A stretch of DNA of 64,000 nt, from assembly GCA_020846005.1 (NCBI GenBank), contig JADLEQ010000034.1, positions 1 to 64,000 on the forward strand, read 5' to 3'. Under the pieces are notes generated by a model. It did no database searches, was not told where the DNA came from, and was given only the letters and a program-made list of their open reading frames with translations. Below are positions 26,356-34,305 of this stretch, in pieces; within the stretch, counting starts at the first letter, position 1, and each line of letters opens with the position of its first letter. The DNA is from Polyangiaceae bacterium. Its GTDB lineage: Bacteria > Myxococcota_A > Polyangia > Polyangiales > Polyangiaceae. A program made the translations under genes and the position numbers.

Positions 26356-28358
26356 CGCCGCGACTCCTCGCTGCTGGCCTTCTCGAGGTCGAGGATGCGC
26401 GCCTCGCCGACGTAGCTCTTCGTCTCGTACCGGGTGATCTTGCCGACCTTACGCACGATCTCGGCCATCCGCTCCGCCTCGCCGATGATGACGCCAGCGG
26501 CCGCGTGCGCGGGCGTCGCCGGGTCGAGCTGGCGCCGGACCAGCTCCGCGTAGCCCAGGACGGCGGTGAGCGGCTGGTTCAGCTCGTGGGCGGCCGCGCC
26601 CGCCAGCTCCGCGACGATCGCCTGCCGCTCACGGATCCGGAGCTCCTCCTGCGTCCGGGCGAGCTGGGCCTCCATCTGCAGGCGCTGCCGCACGTCCGTG
26701 AACACGCCGACCGATCCGACGGGCACGCCGTGGTCGAAGACGAGCGCGGCCGAGAGCACCACCGCGATCGTCTGCCCTTCGCGGCCGAGCATGTCTACGC
26801 GGTGGTCCTCCAGCCGCCCAGCGCCGCTGGTGCTCGGCGCTCGGATCAGGCGCATCACCTCCTCCGCGACCCCCGGCGGATACAGCCGCCGTACGTTCAT
26901 CCGGCCGACGACCTCCTCCGGCGTCCACCCGAACATCCGCGCCGCGGCGCGGTTGTAGAGGAGCACGAGGCCCTCCAGATCAGCGTACACGATGCCGTCC
27001 ACCGAGCTCTCGATCACGCGCTCCAAGAACTCCTTCGTCTTCGAGAGCTCGAGCGCCGTGCGTCGCTCGAGGGTCACGTCCCTCAACGTGACGAGCACCA
27101 ACCGCTCCTCGTGCAGGACGGACCCGAAGCTCGCACTGGCGGTGAGCGTCCCCCCCGCGCGGTGCCGGACGCTCAGATCGACCCCGCGCGGGTAGACCCC
27201 GGCCTGGAAGCCCGCCAGCAGCTCGTCGGCGCGCTGCGCCTCGGCGTCGATCACGAGGTCCCGCAGCGACAGCCCGCGGATCACCTCCTCCTCCTGGCCC
27301 GTCAGCTCGCGGGCGCGCGGGTTCGCGAACATCACCGTGCCCTCGAGATCGAGGACGAGCATGCCGTCAGCCGCGCTCTCGAAGAAGTCCGCGTAGCGCC
27401 GGAAGCGCTGCACGCGCCGCTCGGCCTCGACACGGGCGAACCCGATCGCCTCGACGTCGTCGCGGAGCGCCTGCAGGATCCGAGCGTTCCGCAGCGCCAC
27501 CGCCGTCGCGTGCGCGACCAGGTCGACCAGCTCGAGATCGGAATCGGAGAAGGCGCTGCGCTCGCGGGTGCGTAGGAAGAGCACGCCCGCGGGTCGGCCC
27601 TCGTGCTGGATCGGGACCAGCGCCAGCGAGGCGAAGCCGACGTGGGAAGGATCGCGACGGACACCCTCGAGCAGGGGATGGACGCCGGCATCTCTCACGA
27701 CGACGGCGTGCCCGGTGCCGAGCACCTCGCGGATCTCGGGGTACTTCTCCAGATCGATCGGCAGGTCCGAGATCCGAGGATCGTCGCTGCTGGCGACGAC
27801 GTGCCCGACCAGACTCGCCTGGGCGACCAGCACGATCGAGCACCGATCCACGCCGGTCAGCTCCGCCAAGCGGTGCACGACGGTGAACAGGATCTCGTGC
27901 ATGTCCAGGCTGGACGCGAGCGTCCGCGTGAGCTCGAGCAGGGTCTGCGCGTCCCGCTCGCGGCGACCGAGGCGCTCCACGTACTCGCTCATCCGGAGCT
28001 GGCCGCGAACTCGGGCGATCAGCTCGGCGGTGCGGAACGGCTTGTGGACGTAGTCGTCCGCCCCCGAGGCGAACACGCGACGGATGTCCTCGTCCGACTC
28101 CACCGCCGTGGCGACGATGACCGGGACGTCGGTGAGGCGAGAGTCGGCGCGCAGGCGGCGCAGCACCTCGAAGCCGTCGGGCGCGGGCATCACCAGGTCG
28201 AGCAGGACGGCCGAGGGGACGTTTCGCTCGAGCCAAGCCACGGCCTCGTCCCCGCCACCGACGGGCACGACAGGCCTCCCCGTACCCTCGAGCGCCTCAC
28301 GCAGCCGCTCTCGGCTCACGGGGTCGTCGTCCACCACGAGGAGAGGCAGCGCGGCCAT
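26352..28358 (-). CDS. Receiver-GAF-PAS-PAS protein ending in a phospho-acceptor helix without ATPase domain
   Basis: 668 residues from ATG 28358. Receiver domain (1-120) with DDD at 10-12, phospho-Asp54 (LLDLVMP) and Lys in VHKPF. GAF (about 145-300; VDRCSIVLVAQ, GVLFLRTRERSAFSDSDLEL). Two PAS domains (about 325-440 and 455-565; ADGMLVLDLEGTVMFANPRA, DGIVYADLEGLVLLYNRAA). Then an H-box helix pair (IVAELAGAAAHELNQPLTAV). The protein stops about 60 residues after this His, so the HATPase domain is missing. Cytosolic; no membrane segments. Histidine phosphorylation must come from elsewhere, most simply from the overlapping downstream kinase. Confidence 0.92.
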   Translation of the reverse strand: MAALPLLVVDDDPVSRERLREALEGTGRPVVPVGGGDEAVAWLERNVPSAVLLDLVMPAPDGFEVLRRLRADSRLTDVPVIVATAVESDEDIRRVFASGADDYVHKPFRTAELIARVRGQLRMSEYVERLGRRERDAQTLLELTRTLASSLDMHEILFTVVHRLAELTGVDRCSIVLVAQASLVGHVVASSDDPRISDLPIDLEKYPEIREVLGTGHAVVVRDAGVHPLLEGVRRDPSHVGFASLALVPIQHEGRPAGVLFLRTRERSAFSDSDLELVDLVAHATAVALRNARILQALRDDVEAIGFARVEAERRVQRFRRYADFFESAADGMLVLDLEGTVMFANPRARELTGQEEEVIRGLSLRDLVIDAEAQRADELLAGFQAGVYPRGVDLSVRHRAGGTLTASASFGSVLHEERLVLVTLRDVTLERRTALELSKTKEFLERVIESSVDGIVYADLEGLVLLYNRAAARMFGWTPEEVVGRMNVRRLYPPGVAEEVMRLIRAPSTSGAGRLEDHRVDMLGREGQTIAVVLSAALVFDHGVPVGSVGVFTDVRQRLQMEAQLARTQEELRIRERQAIVAELAGAAAHELNQPLTAVLGYAELVRRQLDPATPAHAAAGVIIGEAERMAEIVRKVGKITRYETKSYVGEARILDLEKASSEESRR

Positions 28359-28413
28359 CGACGCTCCGACGCTAGCACCGTCCGGGCGCTGACGCGCGTC
28401 GAGGCGCGCGGCC

Positions 28414-31014
28414 TCAGCCGCAGGTGCCCGACGCGAGGCACCGCTCGCCGGCAGCGCAGGTCGCCGCCCCGCAGACGCAGAGGCCGCTCGCATTGCACGT
28501 CCCGCTGCCGCCGCCGTCACAGTCGCTCGCCTGATCGCAGCGACATGCGGCCGCCTGACACACGAAGCCCGGGGGGCATTCCCGTCCGCACGCCCCGCAG
28601 CTGAAGGCGTCCGTGGCGAGGTCGCGGCAGCCCGGCGGGTCCTGGCAGCAGACGACGGTGTCCGCCCCGGTGCACTTGGCGCCCCCGTTGCACGAGCAGT
28701 CAGAGCCGGAATTGCACGACTCGCCGAACCGGCAGACCTCGTTGATCGGGCACTCGCATTTCCCGGTGCCGCTGTTGCACGTGCCGCTGCCGCCACCATT
28801 GCGGCAGCTGTTGTTGTCGTCGCAGCGACAGACCTCGAGCCCGCCCAGACTGGCGCAGATCTTCCCGTTCTGGGCGTCGCACGAGTTGCTGCACACGCCG
28901 CAGTGGGTCGCGCTGCGGGAGGCCTCGCAGCCGTCGTCGGCGGTGGGGGCCGCCGGGGTCGTGCAGCTCACGCGGCCGAGATCGCACACCGGATCGCATA
29001 CGCCGAGCGAGCAGCTCACGGCAGTGACGTTGGCGCCCGAGCAGGCGTGCCCGCACGCCCCGCAGTCGGTGGCGTCGGTCGCGAGATCCGCCTCGCAGCC
29101 GTCGTCCGCCGCGGGCGCCGCCGGGCGGGAGCAGTTGCCGAGCGTGCCGCTGCAGGCCGAGGTGCAGAGCCCGGCCGCGCAGGTCGCGCCGCCGGTCACG
29201 CCCACGTTCGAGCAGGCTCGCCCGCACCCGCCGCAGTGCGCGGTCGTCGACTGGAGGTTCACCTCGCAGCCGTCGTCGACGGAGGGCGCCGAGGGCTGGC
29301 CGCAGTTGCCCCACCCCGCCGTGCAGGTCGAGTCGCACGCGCCGGCCGTACAGCGCCGCGTCGCGGTGTTGGTGGACGAGCAGGCGCGACCGCACGCGCC
29401 GCAATTGGCCACGTCCGCTCCGCCGTTCAGCTCGCAGCCGTCGTCCGCTGCAGGAGGCGCCGGCTGGCTGCAGTCGAGCCAGGGCGCGGAGCAGAGCGGC
29501 GCGCACAGCCCGCCGGAGCACGCGCGCGTCCCGACGTTGGCCGTGGAGCAGCTTCGCCCACAGGCGCCGCAGTTGTCCGGATCGAACTGGACGTTCTTCT
29601 CGCAGCCGTCGTCCGCCGCGGGCGCGGCCGGGGTGGAGCAGTCGGCCCACCCGGTCGAGCACGTCGGCGCGCACTGCCCGGCCGAGCACCACCGCGCGGC
29701 GGTGTTGGTGGAGGAGCAGACGCGGCCGCACGCGCCGCAGTTCGACGGGTCCGCGTCCACGGCGATCTCGCAGCCGTCGTCCGCCGCGGGCGGCGCGGGC
29801 TGCGAGCAGTTGCCGTACCCAGGCGTGCAGGTCGACGTGCACCGCCCCGCCGCGCACGCCGCCGTCGAGACGTTCACGGTGGAGCAGGCGCGGCCGCATC
29901 CGCCGCAGTTCGCCGCGTCGGTGGCGAGCGCGGTCTCGCAGCCGTCGTCGGGGGACGGCGCGGCGGGCTGCTCGCAGTTGCCGTAGCCGGGCTGGCACAA
30001 GCTGGTGCACACGCCGCCGGAGCAGCTCGCGCTGACGGCGCCCGCGCTCGAGCACGCCCGCTGGCACGCGCCGCAGTGCGCGCTCGACGTGCCGAGGTTC
30101 GTCTCACACCCGTTGGACGCGACGCCGTCGCAGTCCCCCCACCCCGAGTCGCAGACGAGCTGGCACTGGCCCCCCGCGCACGTCCCGGTGGCGTGAGCGC
30201 CGCCGCACGCGTTGGAGCAGTAGCCACAGTGCTGGGCGCTGGTGTCCGTGTTCGTCTCGCAGCCGGGCACGCCGTCGCAGTCCGCGAGCGGAGCGGCGCA
30301 CGGGTTCGCTACGCACTGGCGGTTGACACAGGTGTAGTTCCCGAGGCTGGAGCAATCGGTGCCACACGCGCCGCAGTCGGTGGGCGAGCGGAGATCCGTC
30401 TCGCACCCGGTAGCGTCGTCGCCGTCGCAGTCGTCCCAGCCGACGACGCACGAGTCGACCACGCAGCCCCCCGGCGAGCAGCGCGCGACCGCGTTGGCGA
30501 GCGCGCACCCCAGCCCGCAGCCCAGGCAGTTCGCCTCGTCCTCGTGGACGTTGGTCTCGCAGACCGTGCCGGGGTCACCGTCGCACTCCTCGCGATCGGG
30601 GAGGCACTCATCCGGCGTGCACTGCCCCTGAAGATCACAGCGCGCGGTCGCGGCCGCGAACGAGCAGGGCACGCACGACGGCGATGCGCAGCCGTACGCC
30701 GGATCGTCCGTCCGCGCGCACCCGCCGACGCACGGCTTCTCGCCGGGGCCGCAGCCGCCGTCGGGGGGGGAGTCGGAGGGGGCGTCCGAGGCGTCGATCG
30801 GCGCCCCGCTCGAGCCGCCCGCGCCGCCCGTGCCCGCGATCCCGCCGCTCCCACCGCCGCCGACGGCCCCCGCGCCGCCCGCGCCGCCGCTCGACGCGTC
30901 CGTGCCCGCGTCGGCGCCCGCGCCGCCCGCCGTGCCGACCTCGAACGAGTCGAAATCGTGGGTGCAGTGCGCCAAGAGGCCAGCGAGCGCGAGGCCCGCG
31001 AGCGCGCGCCGCAT
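28414..31014 (-). CDS. Large Cys-rich repeat lipoprotein
   Basis: 866 residues from ATG 31014. Signal peptide MRRALAGLALAGLLAHC with a borderline lipobox (His at -1). A Gly/Ala/Ser/Asp spacer (about 25-85) leads into Cys-rich modules of about 45 residues, each roughly CGxCGxxCSxxN...C..G.C...C..G.G.C..P..P..DDGCE; about ten copies, followed by EGF-like C-terminal modules. No catalytic domain seen. Presumably exported and disulfide-bonded at the outer surface, where it may be structural or adhesive. It overlaps the TPR/PEGA-like gene stop by one base (TGATG). A second such gene pair sits at 60375-62427. Confidence 0.85.
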   Translation of the reverse strand: MRRALAGLALAGLLAHCTHDFDSFEVGTAGGAGADAGTDASSGGAGGAGAVGGGGSGGIAGTGGAGGSSGAPIDASDAPSDSPPDGGCGPGEKPCVGGCARTDDPAYGCASPSCVPCSFAAATARCDLQGQCTPDECLPDREECDGDPGTVCETNVHEDEANCLGCGLGCALANAVARCSPGGCVVDSCVVGWDDCDGDDATGCETDLRSPTDCGACGTDCSSLGNYTCVNRQCVANPCAAPLADCDGVPGCETNTDTSAQHCGYCSNACGGAHATGTCAGGQCQLVCDSGWGDCDGVASNGCETNLGTSSAHCGACQRACSSAGAVSASCSGGVCTSLCQPGYGNCEQPAAPSPDDGCETALATDAANCGGCGRACSTVNVSTAACAAGRCTSTCTPGYGNCSQPAPPAADDGCEIAVDADPSNCGACGRVCSSTNTAARWCSAGQCAPTCSTGWADCSTPAAPAADDGCEKNVQFDPDNCGACGRSCSTANVGTRACSGGLCAPLCSAPWLDCSQPAPPAADDGCELNGGADVANCGACGRACSSTNTATRRCTAGACDSTCTAGWGNCGQPSAPSVDDGCEVNLQSTTAHCGGCGRACSNVGVTGGATCAAGLCTSACSGTLGNCSRPAAPAADDGCEADLATDATDCGACGHACSGANVTAVSCSLGVCDPVCDLGRVSCTTPAAPTADDGCEASRSATHCGVCSNSCDAQNGKICASLGGLEVCRCDDNNSCRNGGGSGTCNSGTGKCECPINEVCRFGESCNSGSDCSCNGGAKCTGADTVVCCQDPPGCRDLATDAFSCGACGRECPPGFVCQAAACRCDQASDCDGGGSGTCNASGLCVCGAATCAAGERCLASGTCG
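28910..30560 (-). repeat. Tandem Cys-rich protein modules (about 45 residues each)
   Basis: Within the lipoprotein gene, the DNA repeats at roughly 140-base spacing. Each unit encodes an acidic DDGCE start and a CGACGRACS-type core. The copies are diverged at DNA level, so this is an old protein-level expansion, not a recent tandem duplication. Confidence 0.75.
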
Positions 31015-32081
31015 CAGAATCGCCCCAGGACGCCGACGGATCGAGGCGTCGCGTAGACCCGCACGCCCTCGCGCGGGCGCGCCGCAGCGCCCGACTCCCG
31101 CCCCGGCTGGTCGAGCAGCCAGAGCGCCACCCCGGCGCCGAGCCCGACCACGCCGACTCCGAGCGACAGGTTCGCGAGGAGCTGCTGCGACGCGCCCGAG
31201 TCGATGTCCGACTGGCGATCGGCGGGACATACCCCTCCGGGGCAATCCGCCTCCAACTCCGCGTAGGTCGAGTTCGCCATCGACCCGAAGACGGCGAAGC
31301 CCACCAGGCCGAGCACCCCGACGCCGCCGGCCACGTACGCGTACGGCCGGAGGCTCGGCCGATCGCCTTTCGCGCCGGGATCCCGCGGCGGTTCGTCCGT
31401 GGACGGCGGAGCGTCGCCCGGCTCGCTCTGCGCCGGCTCCTCGGGCGCGGCGCCCGTCCCGGGGGGCTTCGCGGGGGCGTCGAAATCGAGGCGGACCTTG
31501 AGCCGCTCGCCCTTACGAACCATCACGTCCTGGCGCACCTCGCGGCCGTCCGCTGCGCGCGCGATCACGAGGTGCGGCCCGGGCGCCACCCCGACCGTCG
31601 GCAGGACGTCGGCGGGCACCTCGCGGGTGCCGACCGTCACCACGACGCCCGCGCCGCCGCCCGCCACCTCGATCGCGAGGGCGGCCACGCGCGGCAACAG
31701 CTCGAGCAGCTCCTTCTCCGCCGACTCGGCCGCCGCCGCGTACTTGGGCAGGGACGCGGCGAGCTGGGCGGCCTCGCGCTGGGTCGCGGCGAACTCCTCA
31801 AGCGCGCGCGTGAGCTCGCCCGCGTCCCGGTACGCACGCGCCATCATCATGTGCGCGTTCGGGCTGGCCACCGCCTCGTACGCGAGCTCGAAGGCGGCCG
31901 CCGCTTCCTTGAAACGGCCCGCCTTGAAGTGGTCGACCCCCCGCTGATAGTGCTCGGTCGCGGTCGCCTGCTGCTCCGGCGTCGCGGAATCGGGCGGGGC
32001 GCCGCGCGCGAGGGCGGAGGGGCCGATCGCGAGGGCGGCCAGCAACCCGCCGAGCGAGGCGAGGACGCGGATCGCACGCAT
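31014..32081 (-). CDS. Exported TPR protein with PEGA-like domain and C-terminal membrane helices
   Basis: 355 residues. Signal peptide (MRAIRVLASLGGLLAALAIGPSALA). Two or more TPRs (about 40-110; HYQRGVDHFKAGRFKEAAAAFELAYE, NAHMMMARAYRDAGEL). A PEGA-like beta domain (about 135-195; GVVVTVGTREVPADVLPTVGV, GPHLVIARAADGREVRQ). An acidic/Pro linker, then two hydrophobic segments (AYVAGGVGVLGLVGFAVFG and ANLSLGVGVVGLGAGVALWLL). The same architecture recurs at 61402-62427. Probably a periplasm-facing scaffold; partner role with the Cys-rich lipoprotein is inferred from the overlap. Confidence 0.85.
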   Translation of the reverse strand: MRAIRVLASLGGLLAALAIGPSALARGAPPDSATPEQQATATEHYQRGVDHFKAGRFKEAAAAFELAYEAVASPNAHMMMARAYRDAGELTRALEEFAATQREAAQLAASLPKYAAAAESAEKELLELLPRVAALAIEVAGGGAGVVVTVGTREVPADVLPTVGVAPGPHLVIARAADGREVRQDVMVRKGERLKVRLDFDAPAKPPGTGAAPEEPAQSEPGDAPPSTDEPPRDPGAKGDRPSLRPYAYVAGGVGVLGLVGFAVFGSMANSTYAELEADCPGGVCPADRQSDIDSGASQQLLANLSLGVGVVGLGAGVALWLLDQPGRESGAAARPREGVRVYATPRSVGVLGRF

Positions 32082-32160
32082 GCTGACAGCTTTTACCACA
32101 CCGGCCCGGCCGGCGGAAACCTGCCGACGCGCCGGGTGGCCATCCGGACGACCGAGGAGT

Positions 32161-32868
32161 ATGCTGGCGCGAGTGAAGGCGGTCCCCGACGCCGGAAAGC
32201 CCTCGCCCGGCGGCCCTCCTGCCGACGCCGACGAGGCGCTGGAGCTCACGGAGGACGCCATCGTCGCCGCGCAGACGGCCGCGCACGCGCTGAAGCCGCG
32301 GGCGCGAGTCGCCATCGAGGCCCGATCCATCGTGGTCGCGGACGCTGCGTCCGTCTCCGACGCCCCGCCCGTGGCCGCGTCGCCGGACGGCGGGCGAGGC
32401 AAGCCGCGTGAGCTCGGCGCCTACACGCGCACCGTAGAGAAGACGGTCGTGGCCCAGCGCAAGGCCGGGAGCACGGCGCCGGTGCTGGTGGCCCCGCGGC
32501 GCAAGGGCACCGGCTCGCGCGCCCTGGTCATCTGGGGCGCGGCCGGCGCGGTCGCGTTCGCGCTCGGTGGGGTGTTGTCGCTCGCCTCAGGGGGCAAGCC
32601 AGCGCCCGAGCCCGCCGAGCCCGCCCCGCCGAGCCCCGCCCCGCAGGCGGCCGCCGTCGAGCCCGCCGCCGCCGAGCCGGCGCCGCCACCGTCGGCTGAG
32701 GCAGCCGTGGCGGGGACCGCTGCGGCGCCTTTGCCGAAGGTCAACGCGGCGCAGCTCCCCGTGGAGAAGCCGATCGCCGCGCCGCGCGGCGCTCCGAGAC
32801 CCCGAACCGCCGAGAAGCCGAAGCCGGGCCCGGCGCGACCGCCGAGCGACATCCCCGAAGGTATCTGA
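32161..32868 (+). CDS. Single-pass membrane protein with proline/alanine-rich periplasmic tail
   Basis: 235 residues from ATG 32161. A soluble cytosolic part (1-120), one membrane helix (ALVIWGAAGAVAFALGGVLSLA, about 121-142), and a long Pro/Ala/Glu tail reminiscent of TonB or peptidoglycan-spanning proteins. GTG 32173 is an alternative start (a GAGGAG at 32154-32159 lies nearer the spacing expected for it). No domain recognised. Its stop overlaps the apparent CTG start of selA. Confidence 0.65.
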   Translation: MLARVKAVPDAGKPSPGGPPADADEALELTEDAIVAAQTAAHALKPRARVAIEARSIVVADAASVSDAPPVAASPDGGRGKPRELGAYTRTVEKTVVAQRKAGSTAPVLVAPRRKGTGSRALVIWGAAGAVAFALGGVLSLASGGKPAPEPAEPAPPSPAPQAAAVEPAAAEPAPPPSAEAAVAGTAAAPLPKVNAAQLPVEKPIAAPRGAPRPRTAEKPKPGPARPPSDIPEGI

Positions 32869-34274
32869 CCCTGGAGCGAGGGCGCCTGCCGAAGGTCGAT
32901 CGGGTCGCGCTCGCGCCCGAGCTCGACGAGGCGAGAGCGACGCTCGGGCGGCGCGTCGTCGTGGCGCTAGCACGCGACGCGATCGCGGCGGCTCGCCACG
33001 CGACCGCCGACGGGCACCCCCCCGCGACCCTCGACGAAATCGTGGCCGACGTGAGCGCGCGCGCGCGGGCGCGTGGGCGCGCCCGCGTCGTCCCCGCGCT
33101 GAACGCGACGGGGGTCGTGCTGCACACGAACCTCGGGCGCGCACCGCTCCCCGCACCGGCCCTGGCCCGCATCGCGGCGTGCGCGGCGGGTTACGCGAGC
33201 CTGGAGATGGATCTGCCCACCGGCGCGCGCGTCCGCCGCGGCGCGTCGGCGGAGGCGCGCCTCGCTGCCCTCGTCGGCGCGCGCGAGGCGCTCGTCGTGA
33301 ACAACAACGCCGCGGGCGTCCTCCTCGCGCTCTCGGGGATCGCCGCCGGCCGCGAGGTCGTCGTGTCGCGCGGCGAGCTCGTCGAGATCGGGGGCGGGTT
33401 CCGCATCCCCGAGGTGCTGGCTCGCTCGGGGTGCCGGCTGGTCGAGGTCGGCACGACGAACAAGACGCGCGTCGAAGACTTCGAGCGCGCCCTGGGCGAA
33501 CGCACCGCGTGTCTGCTCCGCGTCCACCCGAGCAACTTCCGCATCGAGGGGTACGCCGAGCGCCCCGCGCTCGGCGCCCTCGCCCGCCTCGCGCACGCGC
33601 ACGGGATCCCGATCGTCAAGGACCTCGGCGGCGGGCGCCTCGGCCACGTCGAGTCCCCGTCGCTGCGCGAGGAGCCCACGGTGGAGGCGTGCCTGGCGGC
33701 CGGCGCGGACCTCGTGTGCTTCAGCCTCGACAAGCTCTTCGGCGGCCCGCAGGGCGGCGCCGTGGTCGGGGACGCCGCCCGCGTCCGCGCGCTGCGCGAC
33801 GATCCGCTCGCGCGCGCGCTGCGGCTCGACAAGCTCCGGCTCGCGGCGCTCGAGGCGGTGCTCGACGCCCACGAGCGCAGCGCGACAGAGGAGCTCCCCG
33901 CCCTCGCGATGTTGCTCGCGCCCGCAGAGGCGCTCCTCGCGCGCGTCGAGGCGTGGCGCCAGCGGCTCGGCCCGAGCGACGAGCGCCTGCGCGTGATCGA
34001 GACGACGGCGGCCGTCGGCGGCGGCTCGCTCGCGGAGCTCCCGCTCCCATCGGCCGCGCTCGCGATCGCGGGCGACGACGCCGAGGCGCTCGCGCGAGCG
34101 CTCCGGTGCGGGGAGCCACCGGTCGTCCCCCGGATCGAGCGCGACCGGGTCCTGCTGGACGCGCGCACGATCTCGCCGACCGACGACGAGCGCTTCGTCC
34201 GCGCGGTGGCCGCGGCGCTCGGGGTGACGCTGGCGCCGGCCGCCGCGACCGCTCCGGCGGACCGCCCGGCGTGA
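32865..34274 (+). CDS. selA: L-seryl-tRNA(Sec) selenium transferase (selenocysteine synthase)
   Basis: About 469 residues. It converts Ser-tRNA(Sec) to Sec-tRNA(Sec) using selenophosphate. The SelA signatures are clear: LPKVDRV at the N terminus, LNATGVVLHTNLGRAPL, VVNNNAAGVLLAL, VSRGELVEIGGGFRIPEV, RVHPSNFRIEGY, and the PLP Lys in SLDKLFGGPQGG (about Lys290). The first ATG/GTG in frame is GTG 32961, which would remove the conserved LPKVDRV start. CTG 32865 forms a CTGA overlap with the upstream stop and gives normal length (E. coli 463), so it is the likely start; CTG 32871 is also possible. selB, selC and selD are not in the window. Confidence 0.92.
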   Translation: MTLERGRLPKVDRVALAPELDEARATLGRRVVVALARDAIAAARHATADGHPPATLDEIVADVSARARARGRARVVPALNATGVVLHTNLGRAPLPAPALARIAACAAGYASLEMDLPTGARVRRGASAEARLAALVGAREALVVNNNAAGVLLALSGIAAGREVVVSRGELVEIGGGFRIPEVLARSGCRLVEVGTTNKTRVEDFERALGERTACLLRVHPSNFRIEGYAERPALGALARLAHAHGIPIVKDLGGGRLGHVESPSLREEPTVEACLAAGADLVCFSLDKLFGGPQGGAVVGDAARVRALRDDPLARALRLDKLRLAALEAVLDAHERSATEELPALAMLLAPAEALLARVEAWRQRLGPSDERLRVIETTAAVGGGSLAELPLPSAALAIAGDDAEALARALRCGEPPVVPRIERDRVLLDARTISPTDDERFVRAVAAALGVTLAPAAATAPADRPA

Positions 34275-34305
34275 CACCGCAGCGGCGCAGGCCGCGCCTC
34301 GCGAC

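Noticed and set aside
28910-30560. Regular repeats resembling a repeat array
   Set aside because: They are in-frame coding modules for Cys-rich domains, diverged between copies, not a CRISPR array.
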